From positions 51,304,501 through 51,368,500 of the forward strand of contig NC_092590.1 of assembly GCF_047663525.1 (NCBI RefSeq): DNA of 64,000 nucleotides. Reading direction: 5' to 3'. This document shows, piece by piece, positions 1-11,177 of the stretch (position 1 is the stretch's first letter; every line of letters begins with the position of its first letter). The DNA comes from Anas platyrhynchos (Eukaryota; Chordata; Aves; Anseriformes; Anatidae). The notes beneath the pieces were generated by a model that saw only the letters and a list, made by a program, of their open reading frames with translations, made no database searches and was not told the origin of the DNA. The position numbers were made by a program, and so were the translations under genes.

Positions 1-350
1 GCCCCGCTCCCGCCGCGGCTCCTACCCGAGCCCGAGGCCCCGGGCGGAGCAGAGGGGAAGGAAGGGGCCGATGGTGCCTCACCAGGGCTGGAGAAGAAGG
101 GGAACGGGAAGGCGGCGGCAACTCCGCCGCTTCCTCTCATGTGATCCCGGCGGCGGCGGAACGGGCAGGGCAGAGAAGGGAGCCGGGAGCGGGCCGGGGC
201 TGCACCGCCTCACTCGGGGCGGTGCTGAGGGGAGAGGGCGGTCCTGGAGCTGTGTGGTGTGGGTGGGAGCTGGGAAAGGGGCTGGGAAATCTCTGCCGAG
301 ATAAGGAAGGGGAGGGAGCCTGCTTCAGAGCTGCTGGGGGAGGTTAGCTG
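1..350. promoter_or_regulatory. CpG island, probable EXOC1 promoter / first non-coding exon (partial)
   Basis: The first 350 bases are strongly GC-rich with dense CpG, and composition drops to AT-rich right after about 350. The island is cut by the window edge. ETS-like GGAA cores occur in both orientations near 128-170, and no TATA box is obvious. Known synteny: in mammals EXOC1L sits immediately upstream of EXOC1 in the same orientation. Because EXOC1L here is on the minus strand and ends at 4759, the next gene leftward should be EXOC1 on the minus strand, and this island is where its start would lie. A possible minus-strand splice donor (GGGTAGGAG) reads out near 28-22. The CpG island is seen directly; its assignment to EXOC1 is inference, and no EXOC1 coding exon is visible. 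It could instead serve another gene or a plus-strand transcript. Confidence 0.55.
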
Positions 351-3300
351 TTCTGTCAGAACTTGGCTGTGTAATTACAGGTCGTGAGGGGCAAGAAAAT
401 AAGGCCAGTGTGATCTCTCCACAGTGACCCGTGGGGGTGTGATGAGGGAGCTCTCCTCCTGAAAGACCCAGAGAGCCCATCAGCGGGCTCCTGGTGTCCC
501 TGTGTCCTCAGCAGACCTCCTGGCAGGGTGGTGAAGAAGTTGTGCAGCTTGTAGGAGACGAGAGCGTTTGCTGAAGAAGTGCAGGTACATCCAGTGTTAA
601 CAGATAAAGACAATACATTACAATGTATTATAAAATCTTAGGATTTCAAGTGAGAAAGCACTCCATCTGAGCACAGCTGTAAAGGAGCCGTCATAACTCA
701 GTTAGGCCACAGCACCAGATTAATATATATTCTGTGAAAAACATTACGAGTTTGGCTTAAGTAACTGAGAGTCTTTGGTGCCCACCACACCAAACTTCGC
801 TGAGAAAGAAGTCACTCTGACTGCTAGTTGTGACATCCAGGATGTGGAATCTCACCCAGAGAAACGCCATCCGCATTTGGCCTTGGCCACTGTTGAATTT
901 GGTGAATTCCAGTTCAAACTTCACCACGATGGAGGTTCTCCACATAATCAATACACTTCATTTTAGCATTATTCATGTAAATTAATACAGTATTTTTTTT
1001 AAGGCTTACATGCTCAGTTAAGGCTGAAATCGTTACAGATTACTTGAACTGTATGATTTATTCACAGTAATACATCACTATGCCTTGAAGGTAGGGTTGA
1101 TAAAATGTATTAGCCAGGTCATTACCAATGAGGAAAAACAGAAAACATCTTTTTCAAGTTAATGATATAAATTTCCAAAATGTGGCCTTTTAGCATGCAA
1201 AATTGTGATCTCATTTTTCCTCTGTTACATTTCTACTTGATGGAAAATATTTAACCATTACTGACCAATGCTGTTTTGCTGAACATACTTCTCTTTTCTG
1301 ACTGATAAAACAGCATGCTGTGTAATTCTGTAATATATCATTCATGAGGGCCAAGGTTAAAAGGGAAGTTTCAGTTGGGTAATTTCTCAGTTTCACCACA
1401 AAATGTAACTGTCTCTCTCTAGATCCATAAAGACTGGACAAGGCTGCCATAAAAAAAATTGAATAGGGTTTCATAAAGCTTTTGTTGTTATTAGTCAAAG
1501 CCCTTCTAGTTGTCTGTCTTTATCTGTTAATTCTGCTTCAGGGCAGAAAAAGAAACAAAGCATTGTTTGTTAATGCTACATGTGTTTACACATGTTAAAA
1601 CAGACATGAGATCATCTTACAGGATGCATGGTGCCATTCTCTCCCCTCCTATTCCAGCTTCCACAGATGCTTTGAGAATGGGCCTTTCTCTTCCAATCCT
1701 AACTTTAACTCAAGAGAAAATATTCTGAAGTTGCATATTACTAATTACGTAATACAATCCCTCATTTTCCCCCCTCTGGAACAGATATGGCTGATAACAA
1801 TTCCTGTGTTCTGAATGTGAAGTCCACTTTATATCCACAATCTCAAGTATTAATTCACTTCACAGTTTGGTTGAAACTTTTTATAAGAATGCTACAAATG
1901 CATTTGTGATAAACATTTACTCCTGTAAGTTTCTTCCTAATCAATTTTGGAAAAGTCTTCCAGGAGAAGCAGATGAATCCCCAGATATAATATTTCAAAC
2001 TGCATTCTGTATATCCAATGTCAGGAAATGTGATGTAGGAAACAATTTTGCCTTAATTGAAAGATGGGCTATTTAGCCTGTCAGGTCTTTTCCATCTATA
2101 ATTTAGCATAGTCTTTATCTCCTATGGTGCAGCTGTGCTGTGCTAACCACAAAGTGACAGTCTCCTGCACTTGAGGACAAAGACTTTCCATAGCGTGACT
2201 AGGTCTGTCTAGCACTTGCACAGTGCCTTGATATTTGGCATTTTATGCATTTTGTGGAAATGCAAAAAGGCCCTAGATTAGGTCCACAAAGATCTCTATC
2301 AATATTATTTCCTTTTGATGCTACCTGAAATCATTTATATAGACAGTGTTCCTTTTTCTCTTTTCTGATCACTTAGTAAAGAATATCTGAAATAAGATGT
2401 TATCAGACAGAAGTGCCAAAAAGATTTTAGTTGTATATTATTCCACATAAAATGCAGGCTTATTTGTCTCCTGATATGATCAGTTTAATGTTTATACAAT
2501 AACAAGAGTAGAAAGATATGAACTACTTACACAAGTCCATTAAATATGTTTGAACATTAGAGTCATTTTTAGCTAATCAGTTTCTAACATAATACAGGAC
2601 TATTATTGGTCAGAAAGTCACTGCCTGTACTTTATTTCAAAAAAAGGTGAGGTGTTTTTTATTAGAGGTTCTATATATTTCATTACAAGACAAACGATGG
2701 GAGCTTTTCCAGCCAGAGAAGAATTCCTTGCACTTGTTAAGCAAAGAAATTGTAAACATTACAGAAAATATTGTGATCTTTACAATAATACACAGCCCAA
2801 ACAAGACAATGTGTCATGTATAACAGTATTCTGAATTATACTTGCTCTTAAAAATGTTTTTGTGGAGCCTGTTGTTGGGCAAATACTTGTTGTAGCGATG
2901 CATCAAATGTTAAAACACTTAGTTGGACTGGATTATACCAAAGACATTCTGAAAAGAACAACTACATTTCATAAATAATGACTATAAATACAGCCCTTCT
3001 CTCTTAACAACATGTAGGTGACAAATTAAAGATTTAAGTCCTTCGAAATTGCAGATTTGTGTTAACCCATAGAAACTGCCTTCATGAAGGTCAAGATACA
3101 CATAAGTATTTTCTGTGAGAACATGTGCAATTTACATCATATGCCTAGGATAAATATATAACCTCTTAAGATTAGGTAGTCAAATATATAGCCTTTCTAT
3201 ATACAAGCACTAGGTTAACACTTAAAAAGTAAAGTAGAAAGCTGTACATTTTATACAGTTTTTCAAATATATTCTCACTTGCTCGATTTTATTTCAATTT

Positions 3301-4241
3301 TGAATCTGAAGTACATTTACATGAATGTTTTTAAAGATGGGAGTCCACATGGAAGGCAACAGTGAAGTCCAAGTTGTGGTGTCCTTGTACAACCATCCAA
3401 CTTTACAAAGGCAGGTAGTTGGAGAGGACAGTAACCAAATTGTGATTTACATTCGTCAAATTTAGATACTTAGCTGCTTTAGTCCAGAGCTAGTTTCTCT
3501 GTACTCCCTAGGCTGCCGAAAGAGAAAAGTTTTCTCCTGCTGGAAGTTCTGACCAAAAGTTTCTCTGAATCACCTTTTGGGTGGGCATTTCTTTCTCTGT
3601 TGACTATTAGAGAAGCAGCCAGCTGGTTTAGCTGACTGACACGGAGCAGTATCATCATGCTACTTTTTGGCAGTGTTGTTCCTCTGCAGCTCTTGGTCAA
3701 TACAGCTTTAATTCATCTTCTGTTTCTACTGTAACATAATACTGTCAGCTGTTGTTGTTTTTTTTTTTGTTGTTGTTATGGGTAAGATCTTCCCAACCAG
3801 TCAGTAGAATCCACCCCACATTAAATGCAGCTGTAAGTACTAATAAACATTTAAGTAGTGCACTGAATATGCTAATGCATAGCTAGAAACTGCTGAAAAT
3901 TACTCTCATAATTCTATGAATTTTGAAAAGTCTATCACTTGCCCATAAAGTAACTGTTACTAATTGCCAACATCTACTTTTACATAGGACATCCAATAGT
4001 ATTTTGTTAACTCTTGGTCCTGAGGCAGAGAAGAGACATAAACATTCAGTTTCTGTTCCATAACCAGGTCTGTTCATGCACATAAAACAACAAATTGCAA
4101 GAAGACATTAATGATATAAAAGAAAAAAAAGCCTGAAAGGTCTGGCAAAAAAAACAGTTCTGCTTAAGAACATCCATTTTATGTTTCGATGACAGTATCA
4201 TAAAAAAAAAAAGGAAAGGCCAAAGGGAATATTAGATGTTT

Positions 4242-4256
4242 GGGGGGGGGGGGGGG
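4242..4256 (+). repeat. G15 homopolymer
   Basis: Fifteen consecutive G residues occur 30 bases after an A11 run. On the minus strand, in the likely downstream flank of EXOC1L, this is a C15 tract. Such runs are unstable in length and can form G-quadruplex-like structures. The true length may differ from the assembly. Confidence 0.9.
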
Positions 4257-4419
4257 AATAATTACAACTGCGTAGGTGAAAAGCTGGTCCCTGGTACCTG
4301 AATGCAAAACTCCAGTTCATCAGGATGAGTATCTGTGTAGGTGTGATCTCTTGAACAGAGTTCTGTATTTCAACACATTTGAAATGTGCATCGTTCTTGT
4401 ACAGAACTAATTTGTTTGT

Positions 4420-4425
4420 TTTATT
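4420..4425 (-). terminator. Candidate EXOC1L polyadenylation signal (AATAAA)
   Basis: The minus strand reads AATAAA here, about 335 bases beyond the EXOC1L stop codon. It is the first canonical hexamer I noticed downstream of the gene. The downstream GU-rich element was not established, so the true 3' end is uncertain. Confidence 0.35.
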
Positions 4426-4758
4426 TTCCTACTTCCAGGAGGTATATGAACTGTTAATGCTATTAAAGTATTTTAAAAATATTTCTAGCAATTCATGAAG
4501 AATCATTTATATCTCCATAAACAATGAGCAGCTCCTTTGTTGATAGTTGCATATATTTGTACTTGCCAGTAAGGCCCTGCTAACACAAGCAATTGACCAT
4601 TCATTTATATATCTAGAAAGCATGTTCCATTTTGGACTTATACACATAAATTAAGAAGCAGATGCTGCACATCACTTGCTGTCTTTTTCAACAGATGATT
4701 TATGAAATGCTGGTCAGGGAAAGTCAACCAGTTGCCTTTTACATTAGAAAATGCATCT

Positions 4759-5022
4759 TCAGGACAAAGGACAAAGGGAGAGACATAAAAGGTTGGAAGC
4801 GTAGAAGCATATCCTCATAAGTACTAAGAAATCCCTATTGTTGGATGACCAGATTGAATCATCATTTAGGTAGGTGTCATCAAAGTTCACAATCTTCAAG
4901 TCCTTTTTGAGATACATTTCGTTCAGTTTGTTTAGTGTTCGAGCAAAGGTATATTTAGATGCACAACTATATGCCTCCAAACTGTAGACTTTGTGGAAGT
5001 GCATATCAAAATATGGATTATC
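4759..5022 (-). CDS. EXOC1L: EXOC1L coding exon 3 (last, includes stop)
   Basis: The minus strand shows a pyrimidine tract ending TTTTTTAG immediately before GAT AAT CCA at 5022, then 87 codons to TGA at 4761-4759. It encodes residues 85-171: [24 protein letters not shown], the conserved [18 protein letters not shown] helix-strand block, SIWSSNN around Trp142, and the hydrophobic tail from 149. It joins exon 2 in phase 0. This is the longest and best conserved coding exon and the main evidence for the gene assignment. Confidence 0.95.
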   Translation of the reverse strand, partial: DNPYFDMHFHKVYSLEAYSCASKYTFARTLNKLNEMYLKKDLKIVNFDDTYLNDDSIWSSNNRDFLVLMRICFYASNLLCLSLCPLS

Positions 5023-8000
5023 CTAAAAAATGGAGAGAGAATGAAATTATTACATGCATTACAGACATTAGAATGGCAATTGTTCTCTGCTCAGATGCCT
5101 TCAGGCCTTTTTCTCAGTTTGATGGATACTAAAAAGTATTAGCTATGCACTTTGCATATTTCTGCCATTCATACTAAAGGGTCTTTTAAAACTTTACAAA
5201 GTAGCAGTTTATAATTAGCTGCTATTCTTTGCCATTAGGAATTTTGCCTGAGTGAAACTTTCAGAGTTTGGCCAAATGATACCCTGCACTTTATTGGGAT
5301 TACACAAGCTTGTTTTGAAATGAACTGATTTGTCATGTTGCCTAAAACACTATATGAAAAGCACTTGCCTTGGACTATAACTATATATGCCTGTCAGAAG
5401 AAGAATATTGATTCCCCTTCCTGCCTAAATTGTTATTCTGTGTGCTTTCAGGCTCCTTGGCACAATTAATACTAGCAGCAGCTAAGTTCTATTAAATTCT
5501 ATAGATATGAATAGCAATATGATGAGTATTTATAGCAGTGTCAATCACCCTGTAATCAGGAGTTTAAGGTTCATTTAGACTTTTCTATAACCAAAAATAA
5601 GATTTTGATCATCCAAGTTCTGGATGGCTGAATCATCTTTGAAGGGTATTTTAGTAAAAAATGCTTCAAAAAAAGGCCAAAATAAATTCATGTATACAAG
5701 TGAAAAGGAAATCTGCTGTCTGCCTTGACTGGGGAAGGGGCAGGAACATTTCCAGATGCAAGATAATTTGGAGAGAGGACATAAAAGATTATTAGTTTTA
5801 GCTACTTTGAACCTGAGCTCACCTCCACCATCTCCCAGGTTCCTAGTTTCAAACTTGAGGGCAATGTGCAGAGGACTGCAGACTGCTGCAGAGCTCCCCT
5901 GGTTCCCCATGTAGGAGCTGTGGGAGCATTTTTTGAAGGGGAATAGTCATCAGGATAGAATGAATACAACTAGAGTCTCTCATTTTCCTTAGATCAAGAC
6001 TGTGAAACCTTTCTTGTGGGCTCTTGATATCAGAATAATCCAAATTCCATTTTATGTTCATTTAAATGCTCTTATGGGGTAAAAAAAAACCAATCTCTCC
6101 CTGTACTACATTTTTATGCATGGATAACTGTTAAAATGCCTTACCTACAGTAAGATACTCTTCTCAGAAAATTCTTCTAGCTTCTATGAAATAAGATTTA
6201 ATTCTACTTTTGGTGTTGGTTAGTAGTTGCCTACTACTGCAGCCGCAAACCCGTCTGTAATTTTATCTGAGAGATTATTATTATTATTTTTTACCAGTAA
6301 GATCACGCAAATCTAGCTGAAGTTTTTAGCAGTATGATCACATAAATCTAGCCAAACACATATATTTAATTGATCTAAGTAATGGGAGTGAGATGTAAGT
6401 TAACTGAGAGAGGCACAATTTCCTAAGCTGGTACACCAAATGATGCACTTACACGATGTTTTACATATTGACACAAATCCTCTTTGCCACACAAAGAACA
6501 TGTTCATAAATTCAAATGGCAGGGGCACAGCCTCCATAAAAATATTTAACTAAATATTATTTTCTAATACACATTACATTGGATTAATCCAAATTTATAC
6601 TGGGAGCTGCAGTGGAGAACTTTTATTCCAAGTTATGATGAGCAAATTAGAAAACATCCAGCTCGTCCTTCAGATCTCAACAGAAGAGATGAAGATTACA
6701 ACACACACAAAAAAATCTCTCCTGCCCCTGCCCCAAAAGTGCAAATCTGTACCCTCTCCCACACAACAGACTCAAAATTCCTTGGATTTTTTTGTTTTGT
6801 TTTTTAAACAGATTTTTTTTTCCAGATTATGCACTCCAATTGCATTTCAATACTTGTATTCCAAATTGCAACACAAGAAAAGCATATTCTAATACATGTA
6901 TTTAATAATAGATAACACTTACAGTATCCGCTTCTTTTCCATCAATCATCTCCAGATCTTTCAGAAACCACTTTTCAACTACTTCATATTTCTCCTCTTG
7001 ATCCACTCGAAAGTGTTTTACCATACATATTTCTACTTCTTTACTTTTAGTCACTGCAAGACAAAAATAATTTAGATATGCAAGAGTTCTGATAATAAAA
7101 GACTTACACTACATTTTAAATAATAATTTAAATGATGATGTGCAGGGCTGTATAGTGCTATGCTGGACTTAATAGTTTTATTTTGCAATTAGTAGAAATA
7201 GCTCTGTGTTCTCAGACTATGAAACCTCTCAGCATTTAGTAGATTGAGGATTTACCTTCCCCCTTCTGTGGAAAGACAGTCTTGGCTGTGCTAAAACCTT
7301 TCATTTGAATTCACTAGCAGTGCAATGAAGACCAATCCTGGCACTGGATCTATGTGGATAATCCCCTTATCCTACTTACTTTGTGGGGGAATCTTTCTGT
7401 GGTGCTGGAGTCAAAAAATTGCAGAATCACTACCAAGGTTCTGTATTTACATGAATCGTGCTACACCTTCTGTTCTGGGGTTCTCTTGTATATCCATCAC
7501 TTTTTAAACAAAACTCTTTTCCTTATAAAACAAAACTCTCAATTTCCTTATAAAATACATAAGTATGTCACATAACAGAAGCAACACTGAAAATATTTCT
7601 TAAATCTTCAAGTTGCACTGTGGTATCTTTGTAGAAATTACTATTTTCCAATTAGGGCAGGAAATTAGAATGAAAAGAGCATGAGGACATTATTTATAAT
7701 AACTACCATTATTAATTGATTACATTGAGTGCTGTGTAAGAGATCAGACTTCTGTAACACAATAATTAGGGTGAAAAGCACTGGAGCCTGAAACATTTGC
7801 ACATCCAACATAACAACTTCAGGGCAGACCAACTTCCCCAGGCCATCTTGTAGTCTGAGGTAAGTAAATACGAGATGTCACCTACATTTGGCAGCAACAT
7901 TTTGACATCATAATGTGATACTACAGGCGAAGGACCAAAATCCTTTTATTTCTAAATGCTGCCTGAAATTTTGAAAAATCCATTCTGAAACTTGACTGTT

Positions 8001-11000
8001 TTATTCCTGTTATGATGTCCTTGACTTCTCACTTGTTTATAAGAAGGCTACAAAATAAAGACAAATGAAGGATTATGTTGGAGATGTAGCTTCTTTCCAT
8101 TGCAGAGAAAAATAGAGGAAAATATATAAATTGATCGTAATTCTCTCAGCCTATAGCTTCCCAAACAGCCTGCTGGGAAAAAAAAACACTTGCTTTTCTA
8201 TCTTTCTGGTCCTACCAGTCATGATTACTAAATGATTTTTAATCAGAGGACCTCTGGTGTATTATCTCTATGGAGAAGTTACAGCGGCTTTCATTTGCAA
8301 GCACATCTATTAGGCTACTCTTAGAAAGTTCTTTTCTTACTTCCAGTTTCTCCCATTTTATTTGCTTTCCTGTGAAGGAGTATGTGGTCTCCCTCAGCTT
8401 TGAAAGAAAGCAAATCCAACCGCAAAAGCTCACAGTCCTTCCGGAAATACAAGTGGACATCCTAGGCACCTCCAGGACCCACAAACTGCCACTTCTCCAC
8501 CCCTGGTGTAGGAACAGAGATTGTATGAAATGAGGATAGAGAACAGATGTGTTAAGAAACTGCTCAACAGCACAGTGAGGCCAGGAGCATGTTCTGCCCG
8601 GTGGTGAAACCTGGCTGGACAATTTTCACCTACAACATTGTTCTTTTCCTGCATTTTTCACAGAATCACAGAATCTCTAGGTTGGAAGAGACCTCAAGAT
8701 CATCGAGTCCAACCTCTGACCTAACACTAACAGTCCCCACTAAACCATATCCCTAAGTTCTACATCTAAACGTCTTTTGAAGACTTCCAGGGATGGTGAC
8801 TCAACCACCTCCCTGGGCAGCCTGTTCCAATGTCTAACAACCCTTTCAGTAAAGAAATTCTTCCTAACATCTAACCTAAAACTCCCCTGGCGCAACTTTA
8901 GCCCATTCCCCCTCGTCCTGTCACCAGGCACATGGGAGAACAGGCCAACCCCCATCTCGCTAGAGCCTCCTTTAATATACTTATACAGAGTGATAAGGTC
9001 ACCCCTGAGCCTCCTTTTCTCTAGGCTGAACAAGCCCAGCTCCTTCAGCCGCTCCTCATAGGACTTGCTCTCCAGGCCCCTCACCAGCTTCGTCGCCCTT
9101 CTCTGGACCCGCTCAAGCACCTCGATGTCCTTCTTGTAGCGAGGGGCCCAGAACTGAACACAGTACTCGAGGTGCGGCCTCACCAGAGCCGAGTACAGGG
9201 GGACGATCACCTCCCTAGCCCTGCTGGTCACAGTGTTTCTGATACAAGCCAGGATGCCGTTGGCCTTCTTGGCCACCTGAGCACACTGCTGGCTTTTGAT
9301 ATATTGCTCGTTCTTGCACTCAGTTGACATAGTTAAAGAAAAAATTATTTTTGATATGTGGCATGATCTCAGATCTACCATTTCACTCATTAAATTCTCA
9401 CAGCTTTTCCTGTGGAAGGCATTGATATGGCAATGCCTTCATAGAGCACAAATTATTCCTTAATGTCTTCCATGGACTGAGCTTGTTTTTAGAGTCTCTA
9501 TGCAACTGGATGATATGATGTTAGTCCTGCTGCCCTTCTCAGGCATACCAATACAGAGCTGTGAAAATTCCTGAACACAGCTGTATTTCAGCTTTACATT
9601 CTTCCATGGTTTATAAAGCATTTAGCAAAAGGAACTGTTTTCTTCATACAAGAACTGAGAGTTGCTGCTGTGAAAAAGTAAGGGAAATAAGGTTGGGCAT
9701 ATGGCACACACATAAGATTGTTCAGTTATCCACACTGAGATTTTATTTTAATATAGATTTCAAAAGGTATAGACTTCTAACGTTTTGCCTCTATATAGTC
9801 TGACCGATTTTTCTTTGTTATGGTAAGTTGAAATTCACAAGATTATACTCAGGATGTATTGTGGATAAGATTTTAGACAGCATGGCTTGCTCCAGAGAAT
9901 CACAGTAGCTGCTGGCAGATGGATGGAGCCCATCTTTCAGCATCAGGTGTCCACTCTGCTCACCGCTTACTTGACTATGCCTCAATATATTAAGAGAGTT
10001 TAATATTGGATACTGGAGAGATCCCACTCTTAACACTCTACATAAATTTTCCTTTATGTCTTCAGTGACATCCAATCAGTAAATCTGATTAGAGGCTTTC
10101 TTGCTCTTCTCTACCTTAAAAAGAAATGTTTAGTAAAGATTTTGAAGGTGGAGCACGTTATTCCTCCTCTTTGGAAGTTTCACAGCAGCAAACTCTTAGT
10201 TCTGCCACTCACATCTAAACATCCTTCTATCGAATTGTTTTATAAACTATGAATCAGGTTGCTATTCTTGTACATTGAGAAGCTCTACAATACCCAGGAA
10301 TCCATTTCTTAAAACCATTTTTACAGTTTTAAAGTGCAAAGTCTCTTCTACTAAAATTACGTGGGTGCAGGGAACAAAGCTGGGTCAATATTTCCAGTGA
10401 TCTGTACAATGAAATTATTCTAAAGGCTTCAGATGTTTACAAACATGAGGACCACAGAATACGGTTGGCATCACCCTGTATTGCCAAGAAAAGTCTCAAA
10501 TACATACATCATTTCTACCTGTATGTTCATTTTGAACATCAAGAGGAAACAGACTGCAAAAAGCATTCACTTCAGCCTAACTACTTAGGGATGAGAGTAC
10601 TCCTCTTTTGCAGTGTTGCAAAAATAATAATAAAAAGGCTTCAGGCTTCTCTGAAACCACGTTCTGAAAGCCTTCAGAAACAGATGCACTTGAAATCAGA
10701 TTTAGCAAAGAGCCGGCTAATTAATTTTATCCCAACACTCTTGTTTTAATCACAGTTCTCGCTGTTCCCGATCCAGACGTGCATCCGGTTAAACCACAGC
10801 TACTTGGGCGACTGGGACAGCGTGAGGACTTCACAACCCAACGAGGGATCGTGCAAAAGCTCCCCAAATCCTGCTGTAACCGCTAAGGTACCCGTTATGC
10901 TTTCTTATGACACCTCTCCAAAGCACACTGTGGATCCCCTAACTCTAAGGAGATCCCCCAGCCCATGGGGATCCCCCGGCCCCATGCACCCCCGGGTACC

Positions 11001-11120
11001 TGCAGCGCACAGGTAGCAGCGCCCCGCTCCCGTGCCCTCCACCTCGATGAACTCCTGCAGCCGCAGCCTCCGGGGCCTGAAGAGCCTCTTGGCCAAGTCC
11101 TCCTTCACCAGCGAGGACAT
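4759..11120 (-). CDS. EXOC1L: EXOC1L, exocyst complex component 1 like (three coding exons, joined CDS)
   Basis: Joining minus-strand 11120-11000, 7053-6923 and 5022-4759 gives 516 bases, 171 codons plus TGA, without internal stops. Both introns are GT..AG, with phases 1 and 0. The product begins MSSLVKEDL and contains EFIEVE, a YLCAAV strand, [61 protein letters not shown] and SIWSSNN. These match what I recall of mammalian EXOC1L (about 172 residues) almost block by block. The family corresponds to the isolated N-terminal PH-like, PtdIns(4,5)P2-binding domain of the exocyst subunit Sec3/EXOC1, without the coiled-coil and exocyst-assembly regions. A membrane-associated role is therefore inferred, and its real function is poorly known. 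Residues 149-171 form a hydrophobic, Cys-containing tail. The start codon has A at -3. The gene begins in a CpG island and presumably sits upstream of EXOC1. Recognition is from memory and no search was run. Confidence 0.93.
5023..6922 (-). other. EXOC1L intron 2 (1900 bp)
   Basis: The donor is GTAAGT directly after the ACT codon at 6923, and the acceptor TTTTTTAG precedes 5022. The intron is AT-rich and contains a diverged 35-bp-period tandem repeat at 6291-6355. Open frames on the minus strand around 5575-6061 have no recognisable similarity and lack coding character. Confidence 0.9.
6291..6355. repeat. Diverged tandem duplication, period 35 bp
   Basis: Two copies of a unit with core AGTA(A/T)GATCAC(G/A)(C/T)AAATCTAGC start at 6291 and 6326 and differ at several positions. 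It directly follows a (TTA)n stretch in EXOC1L intron 2. It looks like an old slippage duplication. Confidence 0.75.
6923..7053 (-). CDS. EXOC1L: EXOC1L coding exon 2 (internal)
   Basis: The minus strand reads GTCTTGCAG before TG ACT AAA AGT at 7053. The split codon G|TG encodes Val41. The exon encodes residues 41-84, including [29 protein letters not shown] and KEADT, and ends at a perfect GTAAGT donor (6922-6917). At 131 nt it is too short to stand out as an open frame and was found by walking outward from exon 3. The MVKH, KYEV and [12 protein letters not shown] blocks match recalled mammalian EXOC1L and form the middle strands of the Sec3-type PH-like fold (known for the family). Confidence 0.94.
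7506..7556. repeat. Short tandem duplication (about 25 bp unit)
   Basis: Two adjacent copies share AAACAAAACTCT and TTCCTTATAAAA, with the second carrying about three extra bases between them. It lies in EXOC1L intron 1 and shows low divergence, so it is a fairly recent replication-slippage event. Confidence 0.75.
8659..9297 (-). mobile_element. CR1 LINE, 5'-truncated, ORF2 C-terminal part open
   Basis: The minus strand encodes the C-terminal part of the CR1 ORF2 reverse transcriptase: [94 protein letters not shown] and a natural end at RDMV followed by TAG (8742-8740). The 3' end carries the CR1 octamer-type tail (CACAGAATCACAGAATC on the plus strand, from 8659). Similarity stops near 9297, where the element is truncated, as is usual for CR1. 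The frame is open across the whole fragment, so it is fairly young. It lies in the sense direction in EXOC1L intron 1. CR1 retrotransposes by target-primed reverse transcription; this copy lacks the endonuclease and most of the polymerase and is dead. Confidence 0.95.
11000..11120 (-). CDS. EXOC1L: EXOC1L coding exon 1 (start codon)
   Basis: ATG at 11120-11118 has A at -3, a good vertebrate start context. Forty codons plus one base follow to a GT donor at 10999. It encodes [27 protein letters not shown], then a Gly/Thr/Ala linker and RCYLCAA. The first nine residues and EFIE match recalled mammalian EXOC1L. The segment RPRRLRLQ is more Arg-rich than I recall in mammals, in keeping with the local GC bias. 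The exon lies wholly in the CpG island. An out-of-frame upstream ATG at 11220 overlaps this start if transcription begins upstream of it. Confidence 0.92.
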
Positions 11121-11145
11121 GGTCCCCGACCAGCTTCAGCCTCAG

Positions 11146-11177
11146 CCTCCTCCTCCTCCTCCACCTCCGCCGCCTCC
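11146..11177. repeat. (CCT)n / (CCG)n trinucleotide repeat in the EXOC1L 5' region
   Basis: About ten CCT, CCA and CCG triplets in a row lie 26 bases upstream of the EXOC1L start codon. On the transcribed strand this is GGA/GGC-rich and could form G-quadruplex structure in the 5' UTR. Length polymorphism is likely. Confidence 0.85.

Larger units (their letters stand above)
351..4758. other. Intergenic spacer between the left CpG island and EXOC1L
   Basis: This is AT-rich sequence with no supportable gene. It holds a GTT-rich patch around 3752-3776, an A11 run at 4202-4212 and a G15 run at 4242-4256. The block 757-966 is locally richer in GC and open on both strands for about 190 bases, but I recognise no protein in it. 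The segment just left of 4759 should contain the 3' UTR of EXOC1L. Confidence 0.6.
7054..10999 (-). other. EXOC1L intron 1 (about 3.95 kb)
   Basis: The donor GGTACCC (GT at 10999-10998) and acceptor TTGCAG (AG at 7055-7054) bound this intron. It contains a tandem duplication at 7506-7556 and a CR1 LINE at 8659-9297 in the same orientation as the gene. Several open frames of 60-127 codons (for example 8239-8622 and 9818-10075, minus strand) resemble no family I know and are treated as chance. Confidence 0.9.

Noticed and set aside
757..966. Block open on both strands for about 190 bases, considered as an EXOC1 5' exon or processed fragment
   Set aside because: It does not contain the expected EXOC1 N-terminal sequence, splice sites were not convincing, and neither translation is recognisable.
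8777..9061. Plus-strand 94-codon frame
   Set aside because: It is the antisense of the CR1 ORF2 on the minus strand.
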